Notes: generated from the sequence alone by a model not told the origin. Counted from the first letter of the stretch, positions 14,488-29,947 are shown. The stretch is DNA of 64,000 nucleotides from Daphnia pulex (GCF_021134715.1 NC_060023.1:12152001-12216000); one strand, 5' to 3'. A program made the numbers and translations.

Positions 14488-14826
14488 TTCTTTTCATTTC
14501 TCTTATTTTTCTCCTGTCTTGATCCAAAGCGACGACAAAGTTGACACATGAAAACAATTAACATACCACCACATAGAGAAGAATTGATTTATAACCAACG
14601 CTACCCCCCCATCACTCCATCCCCCGACAAAACAAACAAACGTTATTCAGGTGGACAAAATCATTTTTTTTTTTTGTGTTTTTGAATTTTCAGACGAAAG
14701 TTCGAAAATGAAAACAGTTTCAGACGTTGAATTTGTGCGTGTGCGGGGTGGGGTGAATTTTTCAAAGTTGAAAGAGAATTAAACAGAAAAAGTTGAGACG
14801 GACTTATTGTACGTTGACCAAAATAT

Positions 14827-14832
14827 AATAAA
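14827..14832 (+). terminator. polyadenylation signal of SEC61A
   Basis: An AATAAA hexamer lies about 340 bases after the SEC61A stop codon, in AT-rich 3' UTR-like sequence. It is the first such hexamer downstream of the stop, so it is the best candidate. Confidence 0.6.
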
Positions 14833-16184
14833 TACACACCTGATTGAAACTGGAACTTGGTCTCAAATGATTATTGCAAAATTATGAATAGAGGCTTTAG
14901 TTACAACTTCCGAGTGGATTATTGATCGGAATCCTGTCGACGCGGATTTACTTCAAAGACATAAAACGTTAAGAAGTAAAGATTTTAAATTATAGAGTTG
15001 CACAGAATATTTTCAGATTTTTTTATTTTTCCGATTTCACAGGAGAAAACACCAGAGTTGGTTTGAAGGTAATTAATAATACAGTATAATATATATTTAT
15101 GCATACAGATTTTTTTGAATGAAGGTGAAGTTAGACATTATAGACGGTAGGTAACAAGAGGTACAAAAGACACCACCCATCCACCGATTTGAATTACCCG
15201 AATTTGTTTTTCTTTGAATTTTTTCTTGTCAAGAAATAAAAGATTTGCCCAATGAATTTTCTAAATAGAAACAAATGTAAATTACTACTAGTCACTTTTT
15301 TCAACGTACTAAGAAAAAAGGAGTACTAGGTAAATAATAATGAATCGTACAAGTGTGAGTGTGTTTTTGTTGTGAAAGACTCGGGATACCGAATAGAGGG
15401 TGATTATTAACCAAAGAAACTAAAACAATTAAGGGGTTAATCTTTTTTTCAAAAAAAGTAGGAGCGAAGGGAAATATCTTTAAAATTAAGCTTTTCTTGA
15501 TTTTGAAATTTCTTTTTTTTTTTCTACGCGATCCTTCAATCACCAACAGGATAACAAAAAAAGGGATAAAGACTGGGAGAAAATGCAAGAGTCGACAAAG
15601 CGCCAGGCAATCCGACAGATTTCAAATGACTAGGAGTCGCGTGTTTTTCTTTCCGAGAGAATTTGAAATAATTTTTGTTTTTTTCCGGGATCGTGTAGAC
15701 GAGGAACGGGGGGAGCGATTCTCTTTGGGGGGTATGTATATAAGATGCGACACAAGAGAGAACGTCTAATAAAAGTAAAACATTTAAAAAGACGATTATA
15801 AGACACAAACAGTTAAAAATTTAAACATAGACATCGATCTTTTCTTTAACCAAAGTGATCCCGTGGACTCCCCCATGAATCTCATAATCAATGGAGGGAC
15901 TAAATCGTAACTAAATAAGAAAGAAAATTCCGCGAATTTCTAATAGGGGGGCATCAAACGTCATCGATTATCAAATCAAGTGAGAGAGTAGAGTTTAAGA
16001 GAGAGATCAAGAATGATACGGAAATTAATCAAATGAGGTGGGCGATTAACTTGAAAGGGAAAAAATAATAAAAAGGCGGAACGAAAAAACTATGCGCAAA
16101 TGATGGCAAAACCAAAACAGAATTCTCAATCCTTTTTTTGCTGTCCCTAAACCGAAAATAAACGAAAGACTTTTAGGGTTTAAT
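14833..16184. other. spacer between two convergent genes
   Basis: SEC61A and the Yippee-like gene converge here, so the stretch holds their 3' UTRs and a purine/pyrimidine-biased spacer. Open frames near 15300-15800 are low-complexity (K/R/F-rich) and were not accepted. I saw no clear minus-strand AATAAA close to the Yippee-like stop codon. Confidence 0.5.
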
Positions 16185-16802
16185 TTACGATTCCCATCCG
16201 TTGTCCTTGATCATGTGGGCCAATTCGATAATAAATTTGCCTTCCTTGTACTTTTGACTCGATTCAAATGCATGTTCCTGTGAAATACAATTATTTTTTA
16301 AAAAATGAACTGAAATGTTTGAAAAGTATTAATAATAGTAATTACATATTTCCATCCGAGGGTGGTTTTGCAGCTCTCGCAATAGATATCAGCGACAGCG
16401 TGCAATCCCGTGAGCAGGACACGCTCCTCGGCTGGACCGCAACCCACATTCACCCTACAGGGGAGAGAGAAAATGATTTTTAATAAAACAGTCGCATAAA
16501 CATGAAAATTTGAATTCGTCCTTGGCGTCTAGACTCGACTGAATTGCAAACTGGATTATGGCGACTTACACGGAATTGAAGAGATAGGCTCGTCCTTGAC
16601 TGCCCTGGAACGACTATTCAAGGCATCCACAATCATAAAAAGCCACAAAATGGTTAGCAAAGAAAATCGAAATTGTGAAAGAAAAATGTTAATTCACCTT
16701 GGAAATGAGTTCGTCGTGATTGGCCAAATGGGCCCGACAGTGGACGCACGAATAAGTGCGGTGGCAACATTCTGGCAAATACGCCTGAAATGTCTTGACC
16801 AT
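16185..16802 (-). CDS. Yippee-like zinc-binding protein (YPEL1-4 class)
   Basis: Yippee-like proteins are small, highly conserved zinc proteins found at the nucleus, centrosome and mitotic apparatus; their biochemical role is not settled. Four exons (16698-16802, 16570-16613, 16346-16454, 16185-16277) encode 116 residues, close to the 119 of the vertebrate proteins. The protein reads [20 protein letters not shown] and ends [13 protein letters not shown]. The Yippee fold's metal ligands are visible as CVHC near residues 19-22 and CESC in the third exon, with [20 protein letters not shown] and [13 protein letters not shown] between them. The acceptor of the second exon was set to the TAG before TCGTTC, because this restores the family word SFQGSQGR. 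The start at MVK matches the fly protein, but the frame stays open upstream into another exon (see the 16803-17526 entry). It differs from the YPEL5 branch, which begins MGRIF. Confidence 0.95.
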
Positions 16803-17526
16803 TCTGCACGGATCCTTGATTGAAGATGAAGACGGGCCGTCCGAAGAGGACGATCCTAGCGAGTGGCCCATGGAGTGAATACCTGCCAGTCCAGTCGACA
16901 CAGCACATGGAAGAACAATGAAATGAGTTAAGATGCTGGTGAAGAAGTTGATTTTAGCTTTGGGCATATTATGGAAAAGGAAATAAGGATGGCACTGCCG
17001 AACACTGACCTTGAAACCAAGTAGAGTGCTGGCCGTTTGCCATCCAACGACGATTCCTCTGTTGTCGTTCCGGTGCTTGTGGTTCTTGTTCGTTATTCCT
17101 CGGATGAGCCACGTTGTTGTTGTTGTGGCGATTCACTGGACCAGCTGCAGCAACGACGGCTTGTCTCTGACGTCGTCGACGGTTGACTAACTGTTGCTGA
17201 TTCTGCTGTCTGTTGTTGTCTTCTTGAGGTGGATGGCCAGCAGCTTCAGCACCGAAAATCCTCAACTGTTTTGTTGGAAGGCAAAAAAGAATGAATTATA
17301 CAATCATGATTCACACCGACAACCTTGAAAATTGTATTCACGTGGTACAATGGGAGGCAAATTTGTTTTTTTTTACAGGATGATTATATTCACCTCCCAA
17401 CGCACCCCCAAGGAGGGGGGCCAGCAAAGCCAGCTGTTCTGGTTGGCCAGAGTGAGGCCAACGTCTCACTAAATTGAGTAGAAATCGCTGCTGCTGCTCC
17501 TTTAGCTGTGGGCCACTGTAACACAC
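16803..17526 (-). other. upstream exons of the Yippee-like gene, one open in frame
   Basis: Coding exon 1 appears to start at 16882 after a CAG acceptor. A well-bounded upstream exon lies at 17010-17265, with a CAG acceptor and GTCAGT donor, and a further candidate at 17394-17526. Joining 17265-17010 to 16882 keeps the reading frame open into MVKTFQ. The first in-frame ATG of that exon, at 17041-17043, would add 38 residues ([15 protein letters not shown], then a Ser-rich stretch). The rest of that exon is open without ATG and Gln/Asn/Arg-rich. The 17394-17526 exon does not continue this frame, so it would be 5' UTR. Whether the extension is translated is unknown. Confidence 0.55.
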
Positions 17527-20500
17527 CTGGAAAACGAGAAACAATGAAACGAAATTTAGAGATTTCTTTCTTGTACAACAACGAAAGAGAGATAACTTTT
17601 AAGCTGCCTGTTGAAACAATATCTTTTAGACAATAAGAAATCAGAACTGTGATGAAGAAGAGAACCGACCAGATTTGGTAAATATTAATCAAAAGTCTGC
17701 AGTGCAGAACAAAACACAGTTACGTGCTGCTATTGTTAACCCACCGTCACTTTCTACTTCTTTTTAAACACTTAAAAACGTTTAAAAAAAAGGCTGTTGT
17801 CATCGTACAAAAGTAAATTTCCTTTTCCATCCGATTTCTTAATATTTTTTCGGGTCATCGTCTGCTATTAAGTTTCCCTTTAAATCTATTTTAAAACAAA
17901 TTAAAAGTCTTTGTGTATACGGTATTAATATTTTTTAAAGAATGGCGGCCTTGACTATTTTTTAAAAAATTTTCATCGCGTTGGTCCTTCCACAACAAAG
18001 AGCCCGAGATTATTATATTACGTCTTCTGCTGCAGCCAAACAAAACAAACGAGTCAATCGTCAGCTGTGGCCAACCAAATCAACACATGAAAATATATAC
18101 CAATAAAAGAATAAAAAAAGATTGTCCTTCCAACAATGGCCTAATAACATCTGAAAATAACAAGTAATAATCCCATAGTAATAATAAAAATAAATGTAAG
18201 ACAATCAGAAATTCCTTTTTTGTCCTTGAGCAGGTATAATCGGCCAATTAACTTTCGCGAATCGATGCTTTAAAACGCACGGTAAGTAGCATTACCGTGA
18301 AGGAGAAATAGAGGTCTCGAAAAAATGTTGTTGGGTTTTCTGACTAGTGTAAAAATTCGATGGAGGAGCAACTGAAAGGGAAACAAAGGGACTTTGTGGT
18401 ACGGCGTCAATGACCCCCAGCTCGACAACCCAAAATGTCGACAACTTTTGTTTCTTCTACCATCATCCTGCATTGGCCTTGCTCATTTTTCTTATTGCTA
18501 GTTCCAACATAATTCTCAAAATTATCTCTCTACAAAATGGAGCCTACTGCTGATTTTTCACACACACACGTTTTTCTGCGCATCTTCTTGGTCTCCATGC
18601 CTCCCCCCATACCACGATCAAAACAAACGCGTACGAATAATATTGATCGAAAAAATTAAACAACGACCTTTTTTTACCTTTTAGACAATTGCAGATTATT
18701 CGAGTGGTTTAATAAGCTCGAAACGTTCAATTGGCAGAAATGTTGGCTCGGTTTTTACTAGCCTCGCTCCGATAACACAAACAAAACAAGAAATTTGTGC
18801 TTCTTTCTCCCTCGTGTGTCTGTGTGAGAGTCTACGTGCGTTTCGAGTTGGGCTATGTGGGCCTTTTTCAACGTCAACAAAGAAAAGACTAGAATCGATT
18901 TTTGCCGCGTGTGTACAACATATCGCGATATATACATGACGCAAATTTCGACGTCGAGAAAATCCCTCCCCACGAGGTAAATCCCGCCCCCCTTGCACTT
19001 CAAACGTCGTCTGCTATGCTCTTTACCATATTTCAAGGGCAATCATTACAAACAATTACGGGAATGTTGATTCAATTAGAAACTGTTTCATCGAGTCCAA
19101 CCGTCGTCCAATTTTAATTGCCGATTTTTAGATTCGAAACAAAAGAACGTCGTGGACTGGAGTCGCTTCCTGGGTATTGGTCGTGTATACCTGCGCACAC
19201 TGCGTAATTGCGTCGTCGTGTATTATAAACTCCTCGCACGTGACCCATATACGCCGTGGCCTTTGTATCAGCCAGCAGGACTCCTTGAGTTCATTGTCCT
19301 TGTATTGAAAAACGCACACGAATATCATTTGGCACTCGTTTCTTTATCAGAGATCCTGGCTGGCCAGAGGAAAAGAGATAAGAATCCAGCGGAAACTAGA
19401 CTGGCCTCAAATTGGAGAAAAATAAAGGTTATTGCGACTTGGTCGTAAATTTTGCCCATAGGGCTGTTACCATGGCAACCACAATATTTTGGCATGCTTG
19501 TGTCAAAAGTGGCATCGGTTAATTAAACAAATACTTGTGGCTATTTTTGTCGAGTCGACTTTTATTCAGTTTTGCTTCGTTAAGCTCAATCAATGCCATT
19601 GCGTGCACACAAGCGTAGAGAAAAGCACCTGTGAGGTTTTCTTATAGGGGGCACTACTTGTTCCTTTGTCAATATTTGGATTTCGTTTATGGCCGCTAGA
19701 TGGTGGTCGGATTTGTTTTGTTCACACACGTGTTAATCTGGCAACTTTATTCAAATTTTCTTTCTTCGTTATTAATAAAGGCATTCAGTAGATACATGTA
19801 TAAAGAAATTTAACGGTTTGAGAATGTCCTGTAATTTTACACCCCCACTATTGAGATCGTCAGCATATTCTGATTCTCCTTTTCACAAGTATAATTTGTT
19901 TCTCCTTATTGAATTGAAATTGCTGCTATTTGAAAATTTGAAACGTATCCCGTGCAATTTTCATAAGATAAATTTACATAAAGTAAATTGATTTGAATTG
20001 ATATAAATATCTACTCCTTAATACGTTGGCAACACAGCTAGCAGACTAAACCGTTAATTTTCTCATTAAGTGGACGACTTTACTGAGAAGCACATGTTAA
20101 TTTTCAATCCACGACTCCACGAGGTGTTCTTTGTTCAGAATTCCCTCCCGTTTCCTGCCGCGTGCAGGAACCCCGTAATTATTGTCGTAAATATTTTTTG
20201 TTTCTTTTATTTCCACACCACTTTGGTGTAAATGATCTAAGCCAATTGCTCTTGGAAATTGGTGTTCAATCACATTGATTCTTGGATAAGTTATGCATTT
20301 GCTTGTTAGATTTTCTTTTTTCATTGTTATAGTGGTTTTCCCATTTGAATTTCAACAGTTTTTAATTCAGTCAGTCCTATTGCTTCTTAATCAGTCGGAA
20401 CCTGCTTGTATGATATGTTCATTTTCCCATACGAATCAAAAGAATGGGGCCTTCCCTCGTTATATTTCTGAAACAAAGGATGCACCATTTTCCAACAGAA

Positions 20501-22500
20501 CTGTTACCAAGGCTCTTCTTTCGCTGTGATACTGTGAATGTTCTGTAACTGATCTAAAGTTCAAAATCTGAAAATTAATCATTATTTCCTGTTTTACAGC
20601 ATTACAAGGCCATCTCGATATGCAACGATTATAAATGTAGCTCATCGATCGACGTATTGTTAAATGTATTGAATTTGACTTCACAAATTTTCTTCCCCAC
20701 TGTTGGATAGATTAGAAAAGGCCCCGCCAAACAATGTGAGTGGTGTTAAAAACGTGTAAGGTTCTACAATGTGCTTATATTGTCAAGTTCTATGGCGTAA
20801 TATCGTAACTATTTCTCACAGGTGAGGAAAATGATGTCGCAAGCCATACATGTCCATTACCCAGCTCACAGTGACCATACAAGTCGAAATGGTGACAGTT
20901 TCGAAAGGCTTCTTCCTACTGTACACGGAACGACAAGTAAGAAACACATTCATGTGGTCACTGTTTAGAGATGAGTGAGAGATCTTTACTTGGATGGTGG
21001 AGGCAGCAAGTGTGGTCGGATGTATGTAAATGTTATCAAATCCCTGCAGCAATAGGTTCCATCGATTATATCGATATGGATTCAGGATTCATCGAGAAGA
21101 TTCGAACCAATCCGGTCGCTCGTCTCTCAAGCTCACCTGTTGCAGAGGAAGATATTACAACGCCGGCGAACCAATAGCTGACAAGCATTTAACTCTTCTG
21201 ATCTCGGATGTAACCTTCGAAAGCATAGGAAAAATTCAATTCCGTCTCCACAATACATCCCTGATGATAATTGCGAGTATCCAAAGAAGCTAGGCGTAAC
21301 TAATCCTGCCATTAGAAGCCAAATGGAAGAATTGAAGGTCTTTTTCAAAAGAAAATTACGAGGAATAAATGGAAATTCGAATCAACAAGTCGTTATCTTC
21401 CATTGAACAAGGATCCATGGTGACTGGTAAGCAGGAATTGTTTATTTATAGATGCCACAAAGTATAAAAATGAATTAAATAACTTAAGATACTACTTTAC
21501 TTTTTTAATGCCAAAGGTGCTGAATGAATTGATTGTTTGGATCAGAATCAAGATTCTCGCCTCTGGTAGCCCGTCAGTAAGAAGAGAATGAAGAAGAGCA
21601 GTCCATCATTTAATCAATCTCAGAACGAACACGAGGAAACGCATCGTCACTTCTACGACAAGGTGACAGTTAACATAACATTGAATTTACCACCCCTTCA
21701 AAAGTTCCATTTCTCAGAACAGGATCCAAATCACCCCCTCAGATTAAAAGAGGCCCGTTAGAAGCGGAATAAGGACAACATTGCGAATCCAATGAAGTGA
21801 TCGTTCATCAAACAGAAGTAATTACGTTTTACATTTAACTGTGATTTTTTCTTTGCATGGTAAACTCAAGTATGGGCCAACATCCCTCCATAATTCGCCC
21901 TAGTTGAAGGGCCACAATTTTGGGTTTTTGTCGCTTATTTGGTCGCGTTGGGGTTTCTATCCAGGTAGTATTTTGATCACATTAGTAATTGCTATTGATT
22001 GAAATCCTTGAGGAGCATTTAGGGTTTTGTCTATCGCGTTATGTTTCATCACTCAGTAACGACAGTCGGATCGAGGTAAAACGTATCAGACTTTAATCGG
22101 AATATCATTATTTAAGTGTTCTCCTTATTACCGCGTCATAGATCAAATGGTTTGTTGGCTCCTATTTTGACTTTAGCAATCATTTGTAGCGTTATTAACA
22201 AGCTTATTTTCTACACAAAGGTGGTTAGTTGGTACTGTTTATCCGATCTGTATATCCCCCTCCCCCGGGAGAAATAGGGGGAAAAGACCTCAGGGGAAGG
22301 AGGTAGGCGACGGCAATTTGGTTATTTTCTTACTTCTAATGGGCTCGTATTATTCAGAAAATTGCATCTATTTCTGATACTCCTTTTAAACAGTAAATAG
22401 ATCTGATTGGGCTCCGCAATTGCGCACGTTAACAAATTGAACTATTAAACTCTTTAGAAATTTGTAGACATCCAAGCGAACTAACTGTAATTGCGAAGCT
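17527..22500. other. AT-rich intergenic region, no gene supported
   Basis: The region probably contains the promoter of the Yippee-like gene near its start. A frame at 19152-19448 on the plus strand is open for 98 codons, but its peptide resembles no family I know and has no splice or start context to support it. Around 20800-21450 and 21580-21800 there are short exon-like fragments without a consistent frame. Nothing else is claimed. Confidence 0.45.
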
Positions 22501-22639
22501 CACATTTTCTGGCCTTTGAGGGTTGAGTTAGTGAATAGGGGGTCATCATCAACAGACAAATTGAGACCATTTAGATCCACTTTTGATTTCGTATTCAAAA
22601 ATAAACTTGTCAAACGATATGCGGAGGTTGGGTATAAAA

Positions 22640-25600
22640 ATGGCGAGCATTTCCAGGGTTGGACGGTAGAAGTGTCTTGGGTGTTGTTGAAGATGGAACG
22701 GCTCTTGCACCTGGGCGCTCTGTTCAGTCTGCATTCCGTTTGCTTCAACACACCCAAGACATTTCAATTCTATCCTTTCCTTTGGTCCTTTTTTGTTGCA
22801 TGCGATGTCATCGCAGGTGGTTTCTTCCTCGCTGAAATGGTGGTGAAAATCACCGTTCCTAATTTCCAAGAGGTAGTAATAATTGAATTAATCTTGATCT
22901 CATGTCAATAATTGATTTCAATTTTTACTTAGGGGGAAGGCTTTTTTTAAAGATCTTTTCGGTTGGTTCTTTTTCATTATTTTCCTACTTCCGGCGTTGG
23001 CGGATTCATGGAGAATGGGTCCTAATCATAGAACGAGCGATCTTTGATTATATTCCGTCCGCCATTTATTTATTTTCATCTTTCCATGTAAGAATTACAT
23101 AATTATTGTTCATAGAAATTCAGTATGGCGATGTAATTTCATTTCACGGACTTTTTAGATATAGTTCTTTTGCCCCATCCTTTGTTAGTTTTGAAATGAA
23201 ATTTGTTTTCCGTGAGTATACGTAGAGTATTTGATAATTTCTTATTGAAAAATTTAATCGATTCTTTTAATTGGGCAGACAAGACACTGAAGACCATTTC
23301 AACTGTTTTGATCTTGAAATCTACCTCCAACTTTCAAACTTGTAAATATTTTTCTTATAATTGAATTTCATTTCTTATTCATTTTCATTTGTATGTTTTA
23401 GGTAATCGACGAACAAACTTCTGATTTCGATCGAATATGTAAGTTACTCGTATTTACAATTGATAAAAAGTAGTAGTTCTTTCAATGGAAAATTTTATGT
23501 TAAATTGTATTAGATGTACTACGTTTGATTTTTATTTCCGGCGACGACGTCAGTTGGAGTTTTTCCTCCCTTTTCGTATGTCCCTGTTTTTCTTCCAATT
23601 TATTTTTTAATAAGAAGCTCTGTCACTGTTTAATGTGATCGTGGCCACCCAGTCAAATGCCGCCCTTTGCATACAAGCCACTTTATTCATTTGCATGAAA
23701 AGGTATTTTATTCATTTTCATGGAATTTTATCATCTTAAATATTTCTTTTTGGGCTGAACAGGTTGGCCTATCCCCAAGTTCTTGATTTGATAGATTTGA
23801 TAGACACAAGTGTTTTAATTGTCTGTTCATGCCGAAATGACTTTGTAAGTCTGCCACCTAATTAGAGTTTAAGTGTTGACTGTCGGAGCGACGTCGCTAA
23901 ACTCAGCAGTCTCACGCATTTCCAGGTGTGTGTGTCAAATTGTTTTCTTTTCTTGTTAGTAACTAATTTTTCAATTTCGTCTAGTAAAAGTGATGCATGT
24001 TTCGTCGTTGTCTACCACCATTTCCTTGCTGACCATCTTGTTATGCATTTGTTTTTCTCCTTTTGGGAGATTTAAACAAGTTTGAAAGTCTGGGTTTATG
24101 TAAGTCTGCACATGTTTTTATTAGATCGCTGATTGTCTTTCTAATGATTTTATTCTGTATAGGCTCCGAGTTTCTAGTCATAACTAATCTTGGATCGAGG
24201 TGATAGACTAAATGTACGTCTCCGTGTCTCATCGTCTGTTGCTTTGCATTTTTCTCGCTCTGGTAAGTCATCATCTCTTGTGGGAATTTTACCTCTGTGT
24301 GTATTTAGAATAGATCCTATCTTTCGTGCACCTGAACCTAATTTCAATGCATGTTCTGTTTATTGGTGATCTAAATGGTTATTTAAAAATGCAGATTCGT
24401 GGTAGATTTGTGCGTAAACTTGGGGTTGGAGCGGGTGATATTATTTCCGTGTCAACGGACCGAGGGCGATACCGGTAATCTGAAGCAAAGGGATTTTTCA
24501 AAGAAGTGGTAGAGTAAGTTTAACTTTAATATCAATTGTAAAGTCGATACTTAATGACCTTTGATTGCAGTAGAAATTTTGGAAGTTTAACGATTGAATT
24601 TTTGGAATTTGTAATGTGGAAAGACCAGAGATGATGTAATTAGGAGACGACTTTGAAAATGATCTTTGCTTCTGCACTCGTATTGATTCCGCGTGATTCG
24701 ACACACCCCGCTATACAAGGATTCCATCACCTACAAGGAACGCAAACTACTCAACAATCGATTACGGTACATGCTATTTTCTTAATTCTTTTCCTGTTTT
24801 AGTATTTTATGTTTTTTTGTTTTTTCATTCCCAGTTGGATCTTTTGTACCGGTTCTTGTTTAATTTTTTATTGTTGACTGCGCTGTCGAAAGGGTTCCCC
24901 CATCTTCTCACCTTCGACGTTAGTACGATTTTGTTAACTAATTTAATTATTTAATGTCTTTTGAAACATGGATTGCCTTAATTTAATAACCAATAAGGTT
25001 CCACAGAAAATAAGCGCCCATCTTGTCTAGTTGCATTCAACTTTTCTTCCATCAACATTTTAGTTTCAGATTTGAACGAAGTCGTCCGCGATCTTTGCTA
25101 AAGACCTCAAGAAAATCCTTCCCATCTCCACCTTCGTGTTGAGCGAATTTCAACGATCCTAAAAATCGAGATAAATCAGTTCCAGTTTTCCTACCACCGA
25201 ATTGAAAGAAAGCGATCCTGTAAGGATGGAGTCTGGTAAGGATAAAATAAATATTAGAAGAATATTCGTTTAAATATTTGTTTCATCCTTAGCCCTGTCC
25301 AAGTCACATTATTTGAATTTTCATTTGTAATCCCAAGGCTGGATTAAACATCAAAGAAGCCATTCAACATCACTGCTCCAGGTAAATTATAAAAATGAAT
25401 CTTATCGATAACTTTAGATTGACGTTATTTTATGTTTGAAGATTCGCAATGTTTGTCTTGATTGAAGCACTCGCTTTTCTAATTGCCAATCGATTTTTCT
25501 TGTCGTCGTCTGTGGTTTGACGGAACACGACTTTATCAAATTATATGATGTTGTCTCGTGTGTTTTTGTCGTCTCTTCGTTTGGGTAAGCTACATTTCAA

Positions 25601-26700
25601 CGTACACTTATGTTTTACTAATACAGTAATTGTTAATGGTTTTATGGAAATGCCGAACGATCCCTACGCAATCGTTACGACACGTTATTCGAACTCGTTT
25701 GGATCACCGCCGTAACCGTCATTTGGGGCTCCTGTTTTTCTTTAAATATTTTATTTTTACAAGTTAATTGTAATGTTTTTCGCAGTTAGAGTCGAAAGCA
25801 TGATCTAGGATGGTGGATAAGCGTTCTATGATGCACATAATTTCGAATGACTGGATTGTAATTTTCCCATTCGTTCGAAATTGTGACCATCATATTGCGG
25901 TTTTTCACTATCATCTACGAGCTCACCATCTTGAAAATGCTTATCGGTTAGTCTACAAGATCCTCATCATTATGGGTAATTTTATTTTCCTTTTTCATTC
26001 GTTTGGCTATTTTTAATTATCACTGCTGTGTAGGAATGTTTCTGCTTAGTTTCGTTTACGTATTGGCCATTGTCCCTGCTTTTAACGGGTGATGAGCGAC
26101 ACAAGCGCGATCATGTGTTGCCGCCAAACCGCCAACTTGAGTTTAATTAGAACTGGAAATAACCAACTGATGTGCAACTATAGAGCTGCCATTCGACTGA
26201 TTTCCTTTGACGTAATATTCTGAATCTTTATCTCGGTGTGTTCTAATATGTAGTTTAATCAATTGACCCAAATCTTATCAATTTTTGGTTTTCTTTAGTA
26301 TTTTATAGTGGAAAATTTCAATGTTTCGTGTGGACGAAATGTACTTCCGATATCCTATATTGATGTAAGAATGTCAAAACACTTGGACGCTCTGCCCATT
26401 CGTCGTCCAAACTCTACGCTGTAATTTCTCTTCAAACATGCCATCTTTTTGAAGCGGCTACACAACGGACATGATGCTATCTTCAACGACATTATCCAGT
26501 AACTTTAATGCACTAACTTATAATTTTGAAATGAGAGAAAATTTTACTCGTTATTTTTTTTTCAGAATGCGGTCGTAACGTTCGGCGGACAACTGCCAGT
26601 GTTTTGAAACTGGAAGAGATTGTGGCCCGCGAAAAATGTGAAGTAGAAAGCTGTGTGATGGGTAATGGTCAAATTCAGATTTGAAACAGTGAAACATTTG
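22640..26700 (+). pseudogene. decayed NALCN / narrow abdomen sodium-leak channel gene copy
   Basis: Short peptides colinear with the four-domain NALCN channel occur in the right order. SVCFNTPKTFQFYPFL with FLAEMVVKI near 22670-22870 corresponds to domain I segments S1-S2. A fragment with STHPAIQ near 24690 fits the start of domain III, and EVVRDL near 25077 fits KVVREL after its S4. RSLRNRYDTLFELVWI near 25650-25700 fits domain IV S3. EIVTIILRFFTIIYELTILK near 25870-25930 fits S4. GMFLLSFVYVLAIVPAF near 26033-26085 fits S5, and VENFNV near 26310 fits the end of S6. VLKLEEIVAREKCEVE near 26600-26650 fits the C-terminal LQLEELLARE motif. Frames shift, stops intervene (for example after EVVRDLC), and most of domains I-II is missing or unrecognisable, while intron-like spacing remains. 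It is therefore an old segmental copy rather than a retrocopy. It is not expected to encode a channel. Confidence 0.75.
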
Positions 26701-28194
26701 GAAGAACTAATGAGATATATGGTTACTAGTCTTTATTATTCATTTCCCTTTTGGTCGATAATTGGTTGCAAACATTCTGCACACATTCAAGAAGTCTAAA
26801 CATCATCGTCAAGGTGAAGAGCAAAAGACATGTGTTTTTTTATTGTGGACCGTCATGGACCATGTGGATCAGATGACCATTTCGGACCATCGACAGAGAA
26901 GGGGTTTTGTCTGATCAGAATAATGATCCATCCCATCTGATTGCTGCTGAGATAGAAGCGGAAACGCTTTTGTCTACGCACCTTATTTCAACAGGTATCA
27001 ACATAATTGAACCTTCATTACCTAGTACTTTTGAAGAGTGTTTCCAAGTTGGGCTGGTTGCATTAGTTCGTATTGTCCTGCTGGGTCTCTTAGTACATTA
27101 TAAGGAGACGTTGCAGTTATAATCTACTGGAAAATTGTCTTATATGATTTATGTTTTTTATTTTTGCTTTTATTAGACAGTCCAGCAATGATCGACAGCT
27201 AGCCAGTCAATCCGAAAAAGTGATGAAGGTTAAACTGTTTCCATTTTTCCAAGCCACGTCTATGACAGACATTCATTTTCTTACAAGTATAATAACCATA
27301 AAGTAGTTGGCCCGTTTGTGTATAATGCTTCGGCCGTAGATTTTTATTTAAATTTTTTTTTTTTTTTTTCTCTACCACACATTTCACCTTATATGATTTT
27401 AACTAATGGAAAACAACGCATTAACTTGTATTAAGAGATCCACCAATCGCTGTTACTGTTTTTATCATTTCCAGAGTGCACTGGGTGGCAAGAAATGGGC
27501 AGTGTGAGACTCCCTGTAACATTGAGCTGCTATAGATAAGTTTGATGTCCTGTAATTGCAGTGCGTATCGACATTAATTTACAGCAACTCAAGATTACAT
27601 GGAACCCTATTGCTGACATCCCTTATTGCTACCTAATATTCTCTGGTTTTGATTTAACACAACTGCAGCGATTTCCAAATCCAACTGAAGAATCTCTGGT
27701 TAAATTCAAGTTAATTTAGGTGTTGTTCTCCGTCAGCTCAAGAAGCGTCTAATGTGATTTTACACGTATGCTTATTTTGTGTACCAGTCTAAAATCTAAA
27801 TGTCTATGATAACCACAATATATACTTGAATGTAGTCGGTTTTCTCTTTTTATTATTTGTGGTTGTTGTGTAATAACTTAAGCATAAAAATCAAGTTCAT
27901 CGGATAGAAAAACCGGTGGGGATCGCGTATTCTGTATGAAAATGTCTCCAAAAGGAACGAAAATGTTTTGCATATTCGAAATTTAAATATTTGTGGTTGC
28001 TGGTGACGATCATAGATGGCGAAACATTCAGTAGTATTTTCGGACGCCAGGTGGTGTAGTTTGTTTTGATTTTCCATCTCCACTTTTGAACGTGTTTCTC
28101 GACTTCTCCGACATTCTTTCCATCGACTTACCATGGTAATCACCGAACTATTCTTCAGAATTATTCTCATTAGAAATAACTTATTTAATGTTAG
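26701..28194. other. spacer between the channel relic and the reductase gene
   Basis: A frame at 26907-27122 is open but its peptide matches no family known to me. The last few hundred bases before 28195 should include the promoter of the reductase gene. An AGATGGCG word lies at 28014-28021, 175 bases upstream of that gene's start codon. Confidence 0.4.

Positions 28195-29947
<1,753 letters not shown>

Noticed and set aside
19152-19448. A 98-codon plus-strand frame beginning MDWSRFLGIGRVYLR
   Set aside because: No homologous family, start context or splice signal supports it, and no neighbouring exon fits.
26907-27122. A 71-codon frame beginning MSDQNNDPSHLIAAEIEAE, just after the NALCN relic
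   Set aside because: It could be read as a remaining tail of the channel, but it does not resemble the NALCN C-terminus and was left unassigned.
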